Shown: positions 54,817 to 63,783, numbered from the stretch's first letter. The stretch: DNA of 64,000 nucleotides from JBJGXI01 sp045635475 (GCF_045635475.1 NZ_JBJGXI010000019.1:23607-87606), one strand, 5' to 3'. Notes: a model not told the origin generated them from the sequence alone. Made by a program: numbers and translations.

Positions 54817-55806
54817 CTATTGAATGGATTCTTTTACCGCATCAGCTACATCCTCCGGAACCCATTCCGTCCAAATTCCCTCCTCTTCCTTCAGAAATTT
54901 AATCGCAGCTTCTTTTGGTGTAGCACCTTCATCTGAAATATACTTTAACGCTTCGTTAGCTAATTCACTTGTAGTTTGATAATTTTTTAGGAATTCTGCT
55001 ACTTCAGGGGCTCTCTCAAGTAAGCTTTTATGGGCTACAACATTTACATCTTGATTAGCAGCGTTATTTAGAATTCCTTCTGGATCTTCTTCTGTTAGAG
55101 GTACCATATCATATTTTCCTAGAACCCAGTTCGGCTCATAGTTGTATCCAATCCAAGGCTCACCTTTTTCATATGCGTCTGCCAATGAAGCATTAATACC
55201 AGCTTCAGAACCAGCGCGGAAATAATTATATGTTTCATCTAAGCCATACTCTTCAAACGCTTGGAAAAGAATTTCATCTACAGACCAGCCAGAGATAGCT
55301 CCAATAATTCTACCTTTTGAGCTATCTTCTGGATCTTGAAATAGCTCCCAATATTCCGGTAAGTCTGTTACATATTCTAAATCAGGAGCCATTGGTTCAA
55401 TTCCTCGCTCTGGATCTCCTTCAATCACATATCTAGGAACATAAAAGCCTTGGAAACTATCGTCAAAGTTAACAGACATCTTCACAAAGTCTCCGCTTTC
55501 TATTCCTTCTGTATAAATATCACCTAGATTTTTCGTCCATCCTTCCATATGAACATCTATATCACCTTCACGTACTGCTGTCCAAACCATTTCACTAGAT
55601 CCTGCTGTTTGTTCCGTTGGATATCCATATCCTTCTTCCACAATCGTTCTTGCAACTTCATTGTGAAAACGAAGGCTGTCCCAACCTGAATCTCCAAAAA
55701 CGATTGTTTCTTTTCCATCTTCCCCTTGATCATTGCCGCAAGCTACTAATGCTACTAGTAACATTAGAAAAATTGCTGATTTTAATAAACTTTTTGTTTT
55801 AATCAA
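54817..55806 (-). CDS. opuAC: Glycine betaine/carnitine-binding lipoprotein (OpuAC type)
   Basis: 329 residues. Signal with lipobox VALVACGND. The mature fold is of OpuAC/ProX kind: TIVFGDSGWDSLRFHNEVARTIVEEGYGY, MVWTAVREGDIDVHMEGW and PWIGYNYEPNWVLGKYD hold the aromatic box candidates (Trp/Tyr) that bind a quaternary ammonium group. It precedes the permease and ATPase and follows the nitrilase-like gene. Whether it takes carnitine or betaine is unknown; the catabolic context favours carnitine. Confidence 0.88.
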   Translation of the reverse strand: MIKTKSLLKSAIFLMLLVALVACGNDQGEDGKETIVFGDSGWDSLRFHNEVARTIVEEGYGYPTEQTAGSSEMVWTAVREGDIDVHMEGWTKNLGDIYTEGIESGDFVKMSVNFDDSFQGFYVPRYVIEGDPERGIEPMAPDLEYVTDLPEYWELFQDPEDSSKGRIIGAISGWSVDEILFQAFEEYGLDETYNYFRAGSEAGINASLADAYEKGEPWIGYNYEPNWVLGKYDMVPLTEEDPEGILNNAANQDVNVVAHKSLLERAPEVAEFLKNYQTTSELANEALKYISDEGATPKEAAIKFLKEEEGIWTEWVPEDVADAVKESIQ

Positions 55807-55827
55807 AACAAATTCCTCCTTATTTTT

Positions 55828-56610
55828 TTATTTGCTAAGCAATTGATAACTAACAGGCCTTCTGTTGTTCACATACTGCAAATTAGGATCTGTTTTCAGC
55901 CTAATAGGTACTTCTACTGTTTTTGTAACTGGATGCTCAGCCAGCTTTATATAATTCTTGCCTCGTTCACTGTAAATAGCACTTTCTCCAAAAAACGTTA
56001 AATCTCTTTCTGTTCCTATTCGATTACAAATGGCTACTGGAATCTCATTTTCCATCGAACGACTCTTTAAATAAGCTTCTTGGTAATCCTGATAAGGTTC
56101 CATATTATTCGTGGAACATAATACGATATCTGCTTGATCTATTTTTAAAGATCGAATGGATTCAGGAAAATCTAAATCAAAGCAAATAATCAACCCAATT
56201 TTACCCAGTTCCGTATCAAACGCTTTGAAACGTTCTCCTGGTGTAAATACTAATTTTTCTTCATCATAAAGGTGTACTTTTCTATAAATCCCTACAATAT
56301 CTCCTGTATTAGAAATAAGACTTGCAGAATTATAGACTAATCCATCGTCCTTTAATTCTGGCCAAGTAAAGACAGCATATAGATTCAATTCTTTACTCCA
56401 TTTTTGAACCTGTTTCACACTTTCACCATTCACCGGTTCTGCAAGGTTGTCTGTTGCATCTTGAATGAAATAACCGGTTAAACAGAGTTCAGGAAAAAGG
56501 ATGAGATCTGCCTTTTGCTCAGCTGCTTGCTCCATTTGTTGTTTGATTGATTGTAAATTTTTAGCCTTATCCCCTAATACTGGTTGAAATTGACCTAAAG
56601 CTATTTTCAT
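55828..56610 (-). CDS. Carbon-nitrogen hydrolase (nitrilase superfamily)
   Basis: 260 residues with the three catalytic points in place: Glu in LILFPELCLTGY, Lys in IYRKVHLYDE and Cys in LIICFDLDFPES. These enzymes hydrolyse nitriles, amides or carbamates. It lies between the thioesterase and the betaine-binding protein genes, with gaps of 29 and 21 nt, so it is part of the operon. The known carnitine-to-betaine pathway does not need it. A substrate such as a carnitine amide or a related side product is possible but not shown. Confidence 0.85.
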   Translation of the reverse strand: MKIALGQFQPVLGDKAKNLQSIKQQMEQAAEQKADLILFPELCLTGYFIQDATDNLAEPVNGESVKQVQKWSKELNLYAVFTWPELKDDGLVYNSASLISNTGDIVGIYRKVHLYDEEKLVFTPGERFKAFDTELGKIGLIICFDLDFPESIRSLKIDQADIVLCSTNNMEPYQDYQEAYLKSRSMENEIPVAICNRIGTERDLTFFGESAIYSERGKNYIKLAEHPVTKTVEVPIRLKTDPNLQYVNNRRPVSYQLLSK

Positions 56611-56639
56611 AAAGAACGCTTCCCTTCTCCAGGTAAGAT

Positions 56640-57110
56640 TTACCGCTTAATTCCGATTATTCTTCCTACTTGTTTAGGAGCATCCATATGGTCATGTATT
56701 TTCCACATCGCTTCTATACTTGCTCCAACAGCTGCGGGGAAGTGTGCCGGCTTTTCTTGGTTTGTATCCATTCCCATAAGCATCTGTTCACTTGTTGCTA
56801 TCAAGTTTCCATCTGCATTTTTCATCTCAAAAAACACATGCATGCGTTTGGCATCAATATTTAATAACTGGATCGATACATGGAGACTTTCATCTTCATG
56901 TGCCTCTTTCAAATAGCAGAGATGCGTCTCCAAGGTGAAAATCGTATAATTATAATTTTCTCGGGCTTTAGCGTCTAAGCCGATGTAATCCATAAATGAA
57001 TCAACGGTTAAACTAAACACTTTTGCATAGGAAGAGTCATTCATATGTCCGTTATAATCTACCCATTCGCTGCGAACTTGATCTTCGTACAAGAAAGAAT
57101 CCTTTATCAT
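56640..57110 (-). CDS. cdhB: Hotdog thioesterase, betainyl-CoA type
   Basis: 156 residues. WVDYNGHMNDSSYAKVF is the hotdog active-site start (Asp/Asn/His) and the rest fits the 4HBT family. In carnitine pathways a hotdog thioesterase (Pseudomonas CdhB) frees glycine betaine from betainyl-CoA. It stands directly between carnitine dehydrogenase and the nitrilase-like gene. The assignment rests on family and context. Confidence 0.8.
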   Translation of the reverse strand: MIKDSFLYEDQVRSEWVDYNGHMNDSSYAKVFSLTVDSFMDYIGLDAKARENYNYTIFTLETHLCYLKEAHEDESLHVSIQLLNIDAKRMHVFFEMKNADGNLIATSEQMLMGMDTNQEKPAHFPAAVGASIEAMWKIHDHMDAPKQVGRIIGIKR

Positions 57111-57134
57111 GGTTTACTCCACCTCCATGCGCTT

Positions 57135-58094
57135 CTAGTTGGTTACTGTATTTCTAGACTCCGGCCAGTATTCATCAACTAAATCAAGCAGCTTCACTAA
57201 AAACTCATTTCGCTTTTGCTCTAGCTCAGTGATGGATACATCTCCGGCATGTGATTCACAGCCTTCAATTATTTTTTCCTTTAATTCATCAGTAAGCTCT
57301 GGTGCTTGTAGCTTTGTCCATGGAAGCTTTAAGGCAGGTCCAAACTGTTCTAACATATGGCGCATCCCTTGATCTCCCCCAGCTAAGTGGAAGGTTAAGA
57401 AAGGGCCCATTTGTGCCCAACGTAGGCCAGCGCCATAAATAATCGCCGCATCGACCTCTTCTGTAGTAGCAACTCCATCATTGACTAGATGAAGTGCCTC
57501 ACGCCAGAGTGCTTCCATTAAACGATCTGCCAGATGACCTTCAACTTCCTTGTGAATGACTAAAGGTTTCATGTTAATAGATTTAAAAAATTCACTTGCA
57601 CGATCTATAACAGAAGAATCTGTGAGGCTACCTCCTACTAGCTCTACAAGAGGTAAAATATATACGGGATTAAATGGATGGGCAACGATCATACGTCCAG
57701 GATGTTGAAGTCCCTCTTGTAACGTACTAGGCATAATCCCTGATGTACTAGATGCAATAATTGCCTCAGGTTTTGCATGCTGATCGATACTCGCTAATAC
57801 ACTTTTCTTTAAGCTTTCACGTTCTGGAACATTTTCTTGAATTAAGTCAGCATCTGCTACTGCTTCTTCTAAAGTAGGAACAAATGTTAAATGATTCGGT
57901 GATGCTTGATCTGCAAGTCCCAATTTTTCTAAAGATGGCCAAGCATGCTCCACAGTCTGACGTGTTCTTTCCTCTGCCCCTTCTGCCGGGTCAAAAGCTA
58001 TCACTTCGTATCCCTGCGCTAGGAATCTAGCAATCCACCCATTTCCAATTACGCCCGTGCCTACAACAGCAAGTTTTTTTATATGTTGATTCAC
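57135..58094 (-). CDS. cdhA: L-carnitine dehydrogenase
   Basis: 319 residues. KLAVVGTGVIGNGWIARFLAQGYEVIAFDPAEGAEER is the NAD-binding start of carnitine dehydrogenases, like 3-hydroxyacyl-CoA dehydrogenase. The middle carries IQENVPERESLK, SSTSGIMPS and VAHPFNPVYILPLVELV; the C-terminal domain holds GLRWAQMGPFLTFHLAGG. It oxidises L-carnitine to 3-dehydrocarnitine. It follows the BKACE gene by 14 nt. Confidence 0.9.
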   Translation of the reverse strand: MNQHIKKLAVVGTGVIGNGWIARFLAQGYEVIAFDPAEGAEERTRQTVEHAWPSLEKLGLADQASPNHLTFVPTLEEAVADADLIQENVPERESLKKSVLASIDQHAKPEAIIASSTSGIMPSTLQEGLQHPGRMIVAHPFNPVYILPLVELVGGSLTDSSVIDRASEFFKSINMKPLVIHKEVEGHLADRLMEALWREALHLVNDGVATTEEVDAAIIYGAGLRWAQMGPFLTFHLAGGDQGMRHMLEQFGPALKLPWTKLQAPELTDELKEKIIEGCESHAGDVSITELEQKRNEFLVKLLDLVDEYWPESRNTVTN

Positions 58095-58108
58095 TTCCGC
58101 ATTCCTCC

Positions 58109-58987
58109 TTATGGTGTTCTCAATTTATAGTGATCTCGTGCTTCTTGAGGAGTCATTATCTCGATCCCATTGCTATTCAATAGTTGTGTTGCCTTTTCCA
58201 CTAATTGATCATTTCTTGCCAGTACGCCTTTTTCAAGATATAAATTATCCTCTAATCCCACTCTTACATTTCCACCGAGTAGTGCGGTTTGTGCAACAAT
58301 TGGTAATTGCATACGTCCAATTCCAAATGCTGACCAGTGTGCGTTTTCAGGAAGGCGGTTTTTCATATATAACATCGTTTCCGTATCCGCATCTGCTCCC
58401 CACGGTATTCCTAAACAAAACTGAAACATTGGATCTCCATCAATTAATCCTTCGTTAATTAATTGCTTGGCAAAGCGTAAGTGGCCTGTATCAAAGCATT
58501 CTAATTCAGGTTTGACGCCACTCTGCTGAATGAGTTTTGCCTGCTGTCTTAGCCAATCCGTGGGGCTCATGTAAATCATGTTACCGAAATTCACACTTCC
58601 ACAATCGAGTGTACACATTTCCGGAAGCAACTCACCCACAGGCTCATAGCGTTCAGCAGGGGTTTGAATATCTGTTCCTTCGCCACCAGCAGCTGGTGTA
58701 TTTAAGCTCGGAATGAAGTCACCTCCACCACCTGATGTAATGTTAATCACAACATCCGTTTCAGAATCCCGAATACGATCAACAATTTCACGGTAATGGT
58801 CAATGCTGTGACTAATCCCTCCCGTTTTGGGATCACGAGCATGTATGTGAGCTACCGTTGCTCCCGATTTAGCAGCTTCGATAGCTGCTTCTGCTATTTC
58901 TTTTGGTGTTACTGGAACATAAGAGCTTTTTTTTGTAGTATCGCCAGCACCTGTTACCGCGGCTGTTAACATAACCTTGTTCTTCAC
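58109..58987 (-). CDS. cdhC: 3-dehydrocarnitine:acetyl-CoA C-acyltransferase (BKACE family)
   Basis: 292 residues of the beta-keto acid cleavage enzyme family (formerly DUF849). The zinc ligands are seen in VAHIHARDP; VINITSGGGGD and LECFDTGHLRFAKQL follow. The first gene of the operon, with GTG start and GGAGGGG. In the carnitine pathway the enzyme reacts 3-dehydrocarnitine with acetyl-CoA to give betainyl-CoA and acetoacetate. Substrate is assigned from the neighbour carnitine dehydrogenase. Confidence 0.9.
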   Translation of the reverse strand: MKNKVMLTAAVTGAGDTTKKSSYVPVTPKEIAEAAIEAAKSGATVAHIHARDPKTGGISHSIDHYREIVDRIRDSETDVVINITSGGGGDFIPSLNTPAAGGEGTDIQTPAERYEPVGELLPEMCTLDCGSVNFGNMIYMSPTDWLRQQAKLIQQSGVKPELECFDTGHLRFAKQLINEGLIDGDPMFQFCLGIPWGADADTETMLYMKNRLPENAHWSAFGIGRMQLPIVAQTALLGGNVRVGLEDNLYLEKGVLARNDQLVEKATQLLNSNGIEIMTPQEARDHYKLRTP

Positions 58988-59047
58988 TTTTTCCCCTCCA
59001 ACAAGTTCATTATAAATAATCCTGATTTAAACCAAAATAATAAGTAT

Positions 59048-59061
59048 ACCGTCCAGACGGT
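59048..59061. promoter_or_regulatory. TetR operator 1, carnitine operon
   Basis: ACCGTCCAGACGGT, a palindrome of ACCGTC/GACGGT. It is 61 nt before the cdhC start and next to a TATACT box on the minus strand. Confidence 0.75.
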
Positions 59062-59082
59062 TTTATATCTAGATATTACTGT

Positions 59083-59096
59083 ACCATCCAGACGGT
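59083..59096. promoter_or_regulatory. TetR operator 2, carnitine operon
   Basis: ACCATCCAGACGGT, 35 bp from the first site (starts 59048 and 59083), with one base changed in the left arm. Paired sites suggest two dimers in a row. Confidence 0.7.
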
Positions 59097-59239
59097 TTTA
59101 TTTCAAGGGATCAAGTGAAAAATCGGATTATTATCAAATAGTTAATTGTTGATAACACTTGAAGTATCAAGGTTTTTACCTATACTAGAAAAACACAAGA
59201 AAATTCTTTCCGCGAACAAAAAAAGGGGGAACCATCACA

Positions 59240-59776
59240 TTATTCGTTCGCCCATTCCAAAAGAGTTTTATATACAATATCTTTCTTTTCATCACCGATA
59301 TGATAAATATCGAAAAGTTCTGCCAACCAAATTCCGTCTGTGGCCAACCTAATAATCGTAGCCTTAACAGGATCAATACCATCATTTTCAATCTCTTCCT
59401 GCCACTCGGAGTATAATTGACGAATAGGGTCAAGCAAGTCAGCATTAACGGCCTTCGCTGCTAATAGACCAGAGTTCATATCTTTATTCTGATAGGTTTG
59501 ATTAAATGTCACGTTAACGTATGAACGTAGCCATTTCCCTTTATCATTGAGGTCATTTTCGGCATTATTCGTTATTTTTTCTCTGTAATTATCCGCTAGG
59601 TGATTAACCATTCCACTCACTAACGCTTCCTTTGAAGGAAAATGGTAAAGTAGTCCACCTTTACTAATTCCAGCTTCTTTAGCTGTAGCTTCTAGTGTTA
59701 AGTTAAAAATACCTCTTTCACTAACAATTTTTGACGCAGCATTAAGTATTTCCAATTTCCTAGAATTCCGGCTCAT
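59240..59776 (-). CDS. TetR-family repressor of the carnitine operon
   Basis: 178 residues. The N-terminal TetR helix-turn-helix is at 8-52 (KLEILNAASKIVSERGIFNLTLEATAKEAGISKGGLLYHFPSKEAL). The rest is a helical ligand domain of the TetR_C type. It is upstream of the operon, in the same orientation, with operators of one pattern before both it (59823) and the operon. An inducer such as carnitine or a CoA product would release it; this is inferred. Confidence 0.85.
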   Translation of the reverse strand: MSRNSRKLEILNAASKIVSERGIFNLTLEATAKEAGISKGGLLYHFPSKEALVSGMVNHLADNYREKITNNAENDLNDKGKWLRSYVNVTFNQTYQNKDMNSGLLAAKAVNADLLDPIRQLYSEWQEEIENDGIDPVKATIIRLATDGIWLAELFDIYHIGDEKKDIVYKTLLEWANE

Positions 59777-59822
59777 TTTGATCCCCTTTTCATGATAATA
59801 TAAATTTTATCACTGTTACTAT

Positions 59823-59836
59823 ACTACTCAGACGGT
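59823..59836. promoter_or_regulatory. TetR half-site at its own gene
   Basis: ACTACTCAGACGGT keeps the GACGGT arm of the carnitine operators with a degraded left arm. It is 47 nt before the tetR start and may allow weak autorepression. Confidence 0.5.
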
Positions 59837-60005
59837 TTTTATTCAATCCCTTTATGCATTGATTGTGGTTCATAAACACACAGCTCACGTTGCTTTGAAA
59901 AAGACACTTATAAAGCTTGTTCAACTTAACTGTCCTATATAAGTTTCATCCTTTTCTTAGTGGTGGCATGTTCCTGGCAACCATGGTTGTTTCCTATTTT
60001 ATAGT

Positions 60006-60210
60006 CAAAGCACAGAGTGCACGCATAGAAACGTAGCGACTGAAGCGAATCGACTAAGATAAAAAAATCACGCCTATCCATTTTGGTATGTCGACATTGG
60101 ATGACAAGTCCGCTTTTAGTCGACCTTCGATAAAACTTGAATCAATGATGACTTATTGTAGCGATTCGTGAAATCATCAAGTTTCTGGCGATCGGAGCTA
60201 GACACTGGCA
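60006..60210 (+). repeat. Structured dispersed repeat, copy B (diverged)
   Basis: Shares the hairpin core with copies A and C at 60090-60124: GTCGAC, GGAT-gacaa-GTCC, GCTTTTA, GTCGAC. Here the left arm has T for C, which still pairs as U-G in RNA. Flanks are more degenerate. It fills much of the 732-nt gap (59777-60508) between tetR and the MFS gene. The rest of that gap has no gene; a CAACCATGGTTG palindrome is at 59978. Confidence 0.8.
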
Positions 60211-60508
60211 TAAAATTTTTTATTTCTTCTTACTCTTTCTTTTAAAGCTGTAACCCCTTTATATTCTATCTTCTCATTATGGGGTTGTTGAATCAAATAA
60301 TAGTTTGGGTTAAGTAAACATCCAATATGACTCTCATGCATCCTTCTCAAACTTCATCCTTCCTTCATATTTTCATACGTCTTTTTATAAGTGAAAGATG
60401 CTCCCCTATACGTCCCAGTGCATTATGTTTGATATAGGGGAGTAATAAATCCATAATGTATAAGTATGATTTTATGTTCAGTTTATAATTGTGATGTGGA
60501 GGTACAAT

Positions 60509-61936
60509 ATGGAATCGACGATCAAGACGAAGCCCATTCTGATTACGTTTATGATTGGTGCTTTTTTTGCTATTTTAAATGAAACATTACTTAATATTGC
60601 GTTAACAGAGTTCATGCGTGTATTCGGGGTTGATGAGCCGACTGTTCAATGGTTGGCTACTGGTTTTATGTTAGTGATGGGTGTGTTAATGCCTATTTCC
60701 GCGCTGTTCATTCAATGGTTTACGACGAGACAGATGTTCATTGGTGTGATGAGCGTATTTTTGCTAGGGACGACGATTGCTGCGTGTGCTTTAAATTTCC
60801 CGATGTTATTAACTGGTCGTATGATTCAAGCGGTTGGTACTGGGCTTTTAATACCAATCATCTTCAATACGATCCTTTTACTTTATCGTCCTGAGGTTCG
60901 CGGAAAAATTATGGGGACATTTGGATTAGTGATTATGTTTGCTCCCGCAATTGGACCAACTTTATCTGGGGTCATTGTTGATTTTCTTGGCTGGCGTTGG
61001 TTATTTATCACTGTTATTCCGTTCGCCTTATTTTCGATTGTGTTTGCAATCAAATATTTAACAAATGTTGGAGAAATTACACGTCCAAAGGTCGATATAC
61101 TATCGATTATACTTTCAACGATCGGGATTGGTGGAATCGTATATGCATTTAGTAGTGCTGGTGAACAGCCAGAAGGTTTCTTATCTGTAACATTTCTTTC
61201 TGTGCTCTCTGTTAGTTTACTAAGTATGATTTTATTCGTGCTTCGTCAATTGAAGTTAGATGAACCCTTATTAGATGTACGTGTGTTCAAGTATAAAAAC
61301 TATACACTAGGTGTCGGACTGTTTGTGATTGTCATTATGGCCATGTTTGCATCCGAGATTGTGATGCCAATGTATTTACAAGGGCCACTTGGCTATTCTG
61401 CCAAAATAGCTGGCATTCTGTTATTGCCAGGTGCATTGTTAAATGGGATTATGTCTCCGGTTATGGGGAATTTATTTGATAAATTTGGCCCAAGAAAATT
61501 GATGATCCCTGGAACCATTGTGCTAGTCGGAGTAATGCTATTTTTTAGCAATATCAATCCTTCCGTTCCAATTTGGTCGTTTATTATTGTGTACATTTTA
61601 CTAATGCTGTCTATTTCGGCAATTATGATGCCATCACAAACAAACGCGTTGAATGAGCTACCAAAACGCTTGTACCCTCATGGTACAGCGATTGCCAATA
61701 CATTGCAGCCAGTAGCAGGAGCACTCGGCGTTTCTGTGTTTGTTAGCATTATGACACAAGGAAGAGACAGTTACCTAGACAAACAGTCAGGCGAAATAAC
61801 AGAGCATGTAGCTGATACTGCAATGACCTACGGCGTGCATCATGCCTATTGGTTTGCATTAGTATTAACTGTGATTTCATTTGGGATTGCACTGTTTGTT
61901 CGAAAAGGTATGTCACCGGATTATGAGGAAGAATAA
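60509..61936 (+). CDS. DHA2-family MFS multidrug efflux protein
   Basis: 475 residues from the ATG at 60509 (GGAGG at 6 nt); an ATG at 60491 is also open. About 14 membrane helices, as in DHA2. Motif LNETLLNIALTEFMRVFGVDEPTVQWLATGFML is the typical start with a proton-relay acidic residue, and GAILIPIIFNTILLL-like motif C comes next. It exports drugs or cations against protons. No regulator lies directly beside it. Confidence 0.88.
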   Translation: MESTIKTKPILITFMIGAFFAILNETLLNIALTEFMRVFGVDEPTVQWLATGFMLVMGVLMPISALFIQWFTTRQMFIGVMSVFLLGTTIAACALNFPMLLTGRMIQAVGTGLLIPIIFNTILLLYRPEVRGKIMGTFGLVIMFAPAIGPTLSGVIVDFLGWRWLFITVIPFALFSIVFAIKYLTNVGEITRPKVDILSIILSTIGIGGIVYAFSSAGEQPEGFLSVTFLSVLSVSLLSMILFVLRQLKLDEPLLDVRVFKYKNYTLGVGLFVIVIMAMFASEIVMPMYLQGPLGYSAKIAGILLLPGALLNGIMSPVMGNLFDKFGPRKLMIPGTIVLVGVMLFFSNINPSVPIWSFIIVYILLMLSISAIMMPSQTNALNELPKRLYPHGTAIANTLQPVAGALGVSVFVSIMTQGRDSYLDKQSGEITEHVADTAMTYGVHHAYWFALVLTVISFGIALFVRKGMSPDYEEE

Positions 61937-61939
61937 TGG

Positions 61940-61975
61940 AGAGGGTGTCCCGGTTGGGGCGTCCTCTTTGTTTTT
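61940..61975 (+). terminator. Terminator of the MFS gene
   Basis: AGAGG(GTG)TCCC with GGGG(CGT)CCTCT forms an interrupted stem, and TTTGTTTTT follows. It lies just after the stop. Confidence 0.7.
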
Positions 61976-62062
61976 AGCTGTTTTCTAAAAGATTGTTGTT
62001 ATTAACACAAGAAAATGTACCGAAGTTTGTGGTTGTCCTGGCGAAATGGGGTTGTTTGACAC

Positions 62063-62245
62063 TGGCGGACACCACAGCTCTTATTTGTAACAAAAGTGTT
62101 ATATGTAGAATTGTGCGGCCTCCAGCGCACTTATTTGAAAAAAATGCTTGCTGTTATATGCTGTTTTTAGCAAATAAGGGCTCTGGAGACCGCCAAATAG
62201 TAAAAACCAGCATTACAGGTAAAATAAGTGCTACTGTGTCCGCGA
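62063..62245. repeat. Four-unit nested inverted element, copy 2
   Basis: Direct units start at 62063 and 62113; inverted units at 62171 and 62221. The pattern of each is about GCGGACACCACAGCTCTTAT. Spacings are 50, 58 and 50 nt, almost the same as at 46124-46304, while the spacer sequences differ. The gap 61937-62521 has no recognised gene; a 120-residue open frame there is made of these repeats. Confidence 0.82.
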
Positions 62246-62521
62246 ATATTCCTAGCCTGCTTGTGTGTCCTAATCATAGGCAGGTGACGGCGTTCTCCGC
62301 AGAAAACAACAGCTTGGTGGAGCAAGAACAACTTCGACGACGTGTCCATCAATGATGAATAGCACAAAGTTTACGAAAAGAGCCTTATTTTTTATATTAA
62401 ATCCTATTTTTGTAATTAACGATTACTTGGCTTCCAACTTGTTTTCACTATCCCACATTAATGGATTTACACATCTTTTTAGCGTTACAATTAAAGGAGA
62501 TAAGTAGAGAGGATGGTTTTT

Positions 62522-63244
62522 ATGGGACAACAAATTAAAGGGAAAGTGGCGTATATCACCGGTGCAAGTAGTGGAATTGGAAAAGCTACTGCACTCTCCT
62601 TTGCCAAAGAAGGCATTCATGTTGGCTTGATGGCTCGAACGGAAAACAAACTAAAAGAAGTAGCACAACAAGTAGAAGCGCTTGGTGTAAAAGCAGCTGT
62701 CGCTGTAGTAGACATATCCAATATGGACGCAGTTGATCAAGCAGTTGCCGAGTTAGAAAACAAGTTAGGTCCAGCAGATATTCTAATCAACAACGCCGGA
62801 ATTGGATCGAAAGGAAGTTTGTTGGAAGCAGATCCTGCCGATTGGAAGCGTACGTTTGAAGTGAATGTGTTTGGTACCTATCATGTGACCCGTGCTGTGT
62901 TACCACATATGGTTGCGAAAGATAAAGGTGACATTATAAACATATCCTCAAGTAATGGACTAAAAGCTACAGCAGGGTCGACATCTTATAGTGCCAGCAA
63001 ATTTGCGATTCAAGGGATGACAGAAGCGCTAATGCAAGAAGTTCGGCGCAACAATATCAGAGTTTTCACTATGAATCCAAGTTTGGTTGCTACAGAAATG
63101 GCGATGGGCGACAACCTCGATGAACATGACAAGGATAAATATATGCAACCCGAGGATCTAGCGGAATTTATGGTTGCTCAACTAAAATTAAATCATCGAA
63201 TTTTCATTAAACAATCTTTACAGTGGGCAACAAACCCGTTTTAG
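62522..63244 (+). CDS. Short-chain dehydrogenase/reductase
   Basis: 240 residues from the ATG at 62522 (GAGAGG at 9 nt); an ATG at 62513 has no clear site. The classical SDR set is present: TGASSGIGKA (NAD(P) loop), NNAGIG, SS-N and YSASKFAIQG with the catalytic Tyr and Lys. SDR of 3-ketoacyl reductase kind; the arginine after the glycine loop (ARTENK) suggests NADPH. Substrate unknown. It appears monocistronic. Confidence 0.88.
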   Translation: MGQQIKGKVAYITGASSGIGKATALSFAKEGIHVGLMARTENKLKEVAQQVEALGVKAAVAVVDISNMDAVDQAVAELENKLGPADILINNAGIGSKGSLLEADPADWKRTFEVNVFGTYHVTRAVLPHMVAKDKGDIINISSSNGLKATAGSTSYSASKFAIQGMTEALMQEVRRNNIRVFTMNPSLVATEMAMGDNLDEHDKDKYMQPEDLAEFMVAQLKLNHRIFIKQSLQWATNPF

Positions 63245-63300
63245 AGTTGGCTGTTTTTTGGAAGGATTATTGAATGGATATGGGTGCATGAGTTGGTATA

Positions 63301-63330
63301 CTCGTGAGAACTTACGACAGTTCTCACGAG
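63301..63330 (+). terminator. Hairpin after the SDR gene
   Basis: CTCGTGAGAAC pairs perfectly with GTTCTCACGAG, 8-nt loop. No strong T run follows, so it is only a probable terminator. Confidence 0.6.
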
Positions 63331-63480
63331 CAATCTTCTTAGAAAGTGTTCAAATTCGGGTGTATTTGTTGATTTTAATAAAGTGCCTATTTTGTTGTCG
63401 AAGCGTGGCATTGTGAATATTCCTCATGACATGGCATAAATACACACTATTTGGCCATATCTCTTGTGGGCAATCTATTA

Positions 63481-63757
63481 AAAATGGCTGTTTATTCTCT
63501 ATTTAGACATATCTTACCCGGCTACTCTTCTAAACATGTCTGATTAAATCGGATTTGGACATGTCTTCACTCAGTTCTATCTGAGACTTGGCCGATTATT
63601 GCTTATTCTAACATATCTTGCCTTGTTACTACCTAGGACTTGGCCATTTATTGCCTATTCAAACATATCTTGCCTCGTTACTACCTAGGACTTGGCCATT
63701 TACTTCCTATTTGAACATGTCTTCACTCGTTACTACCCTAGACTTAGCCAATTAGTC
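63481..63757. repeat. 52-bp degenerate tandem array
   Basis: Units beginning GACTTGGCC start at 63585, 63637, 63689 and 63741, exactly 52 bp apart. Two more diverged units can be traced to the left, to about 63481, by ACATATCTT/ACATGTCTT. There is no coding frame across it. It is directly followed by copy C of the dispersed repeat. Confidence 0.85.
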
Positions 63758-63783
63758 AAACCCGCCCCCCACCGATTCTGAAC

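Noticed and set aside
61993..62355. 120-codon open frame in the region of the nested element
   Set aside because: It runs through the repeat units and the 46-kb copy has no such frame; no ribosome site.
63481..63757. CRISPR array at the 52-bp repeats
   Set aside because: The whole 52-bp unit repeats with no unique spacer, so it is an ordinary tandem array.
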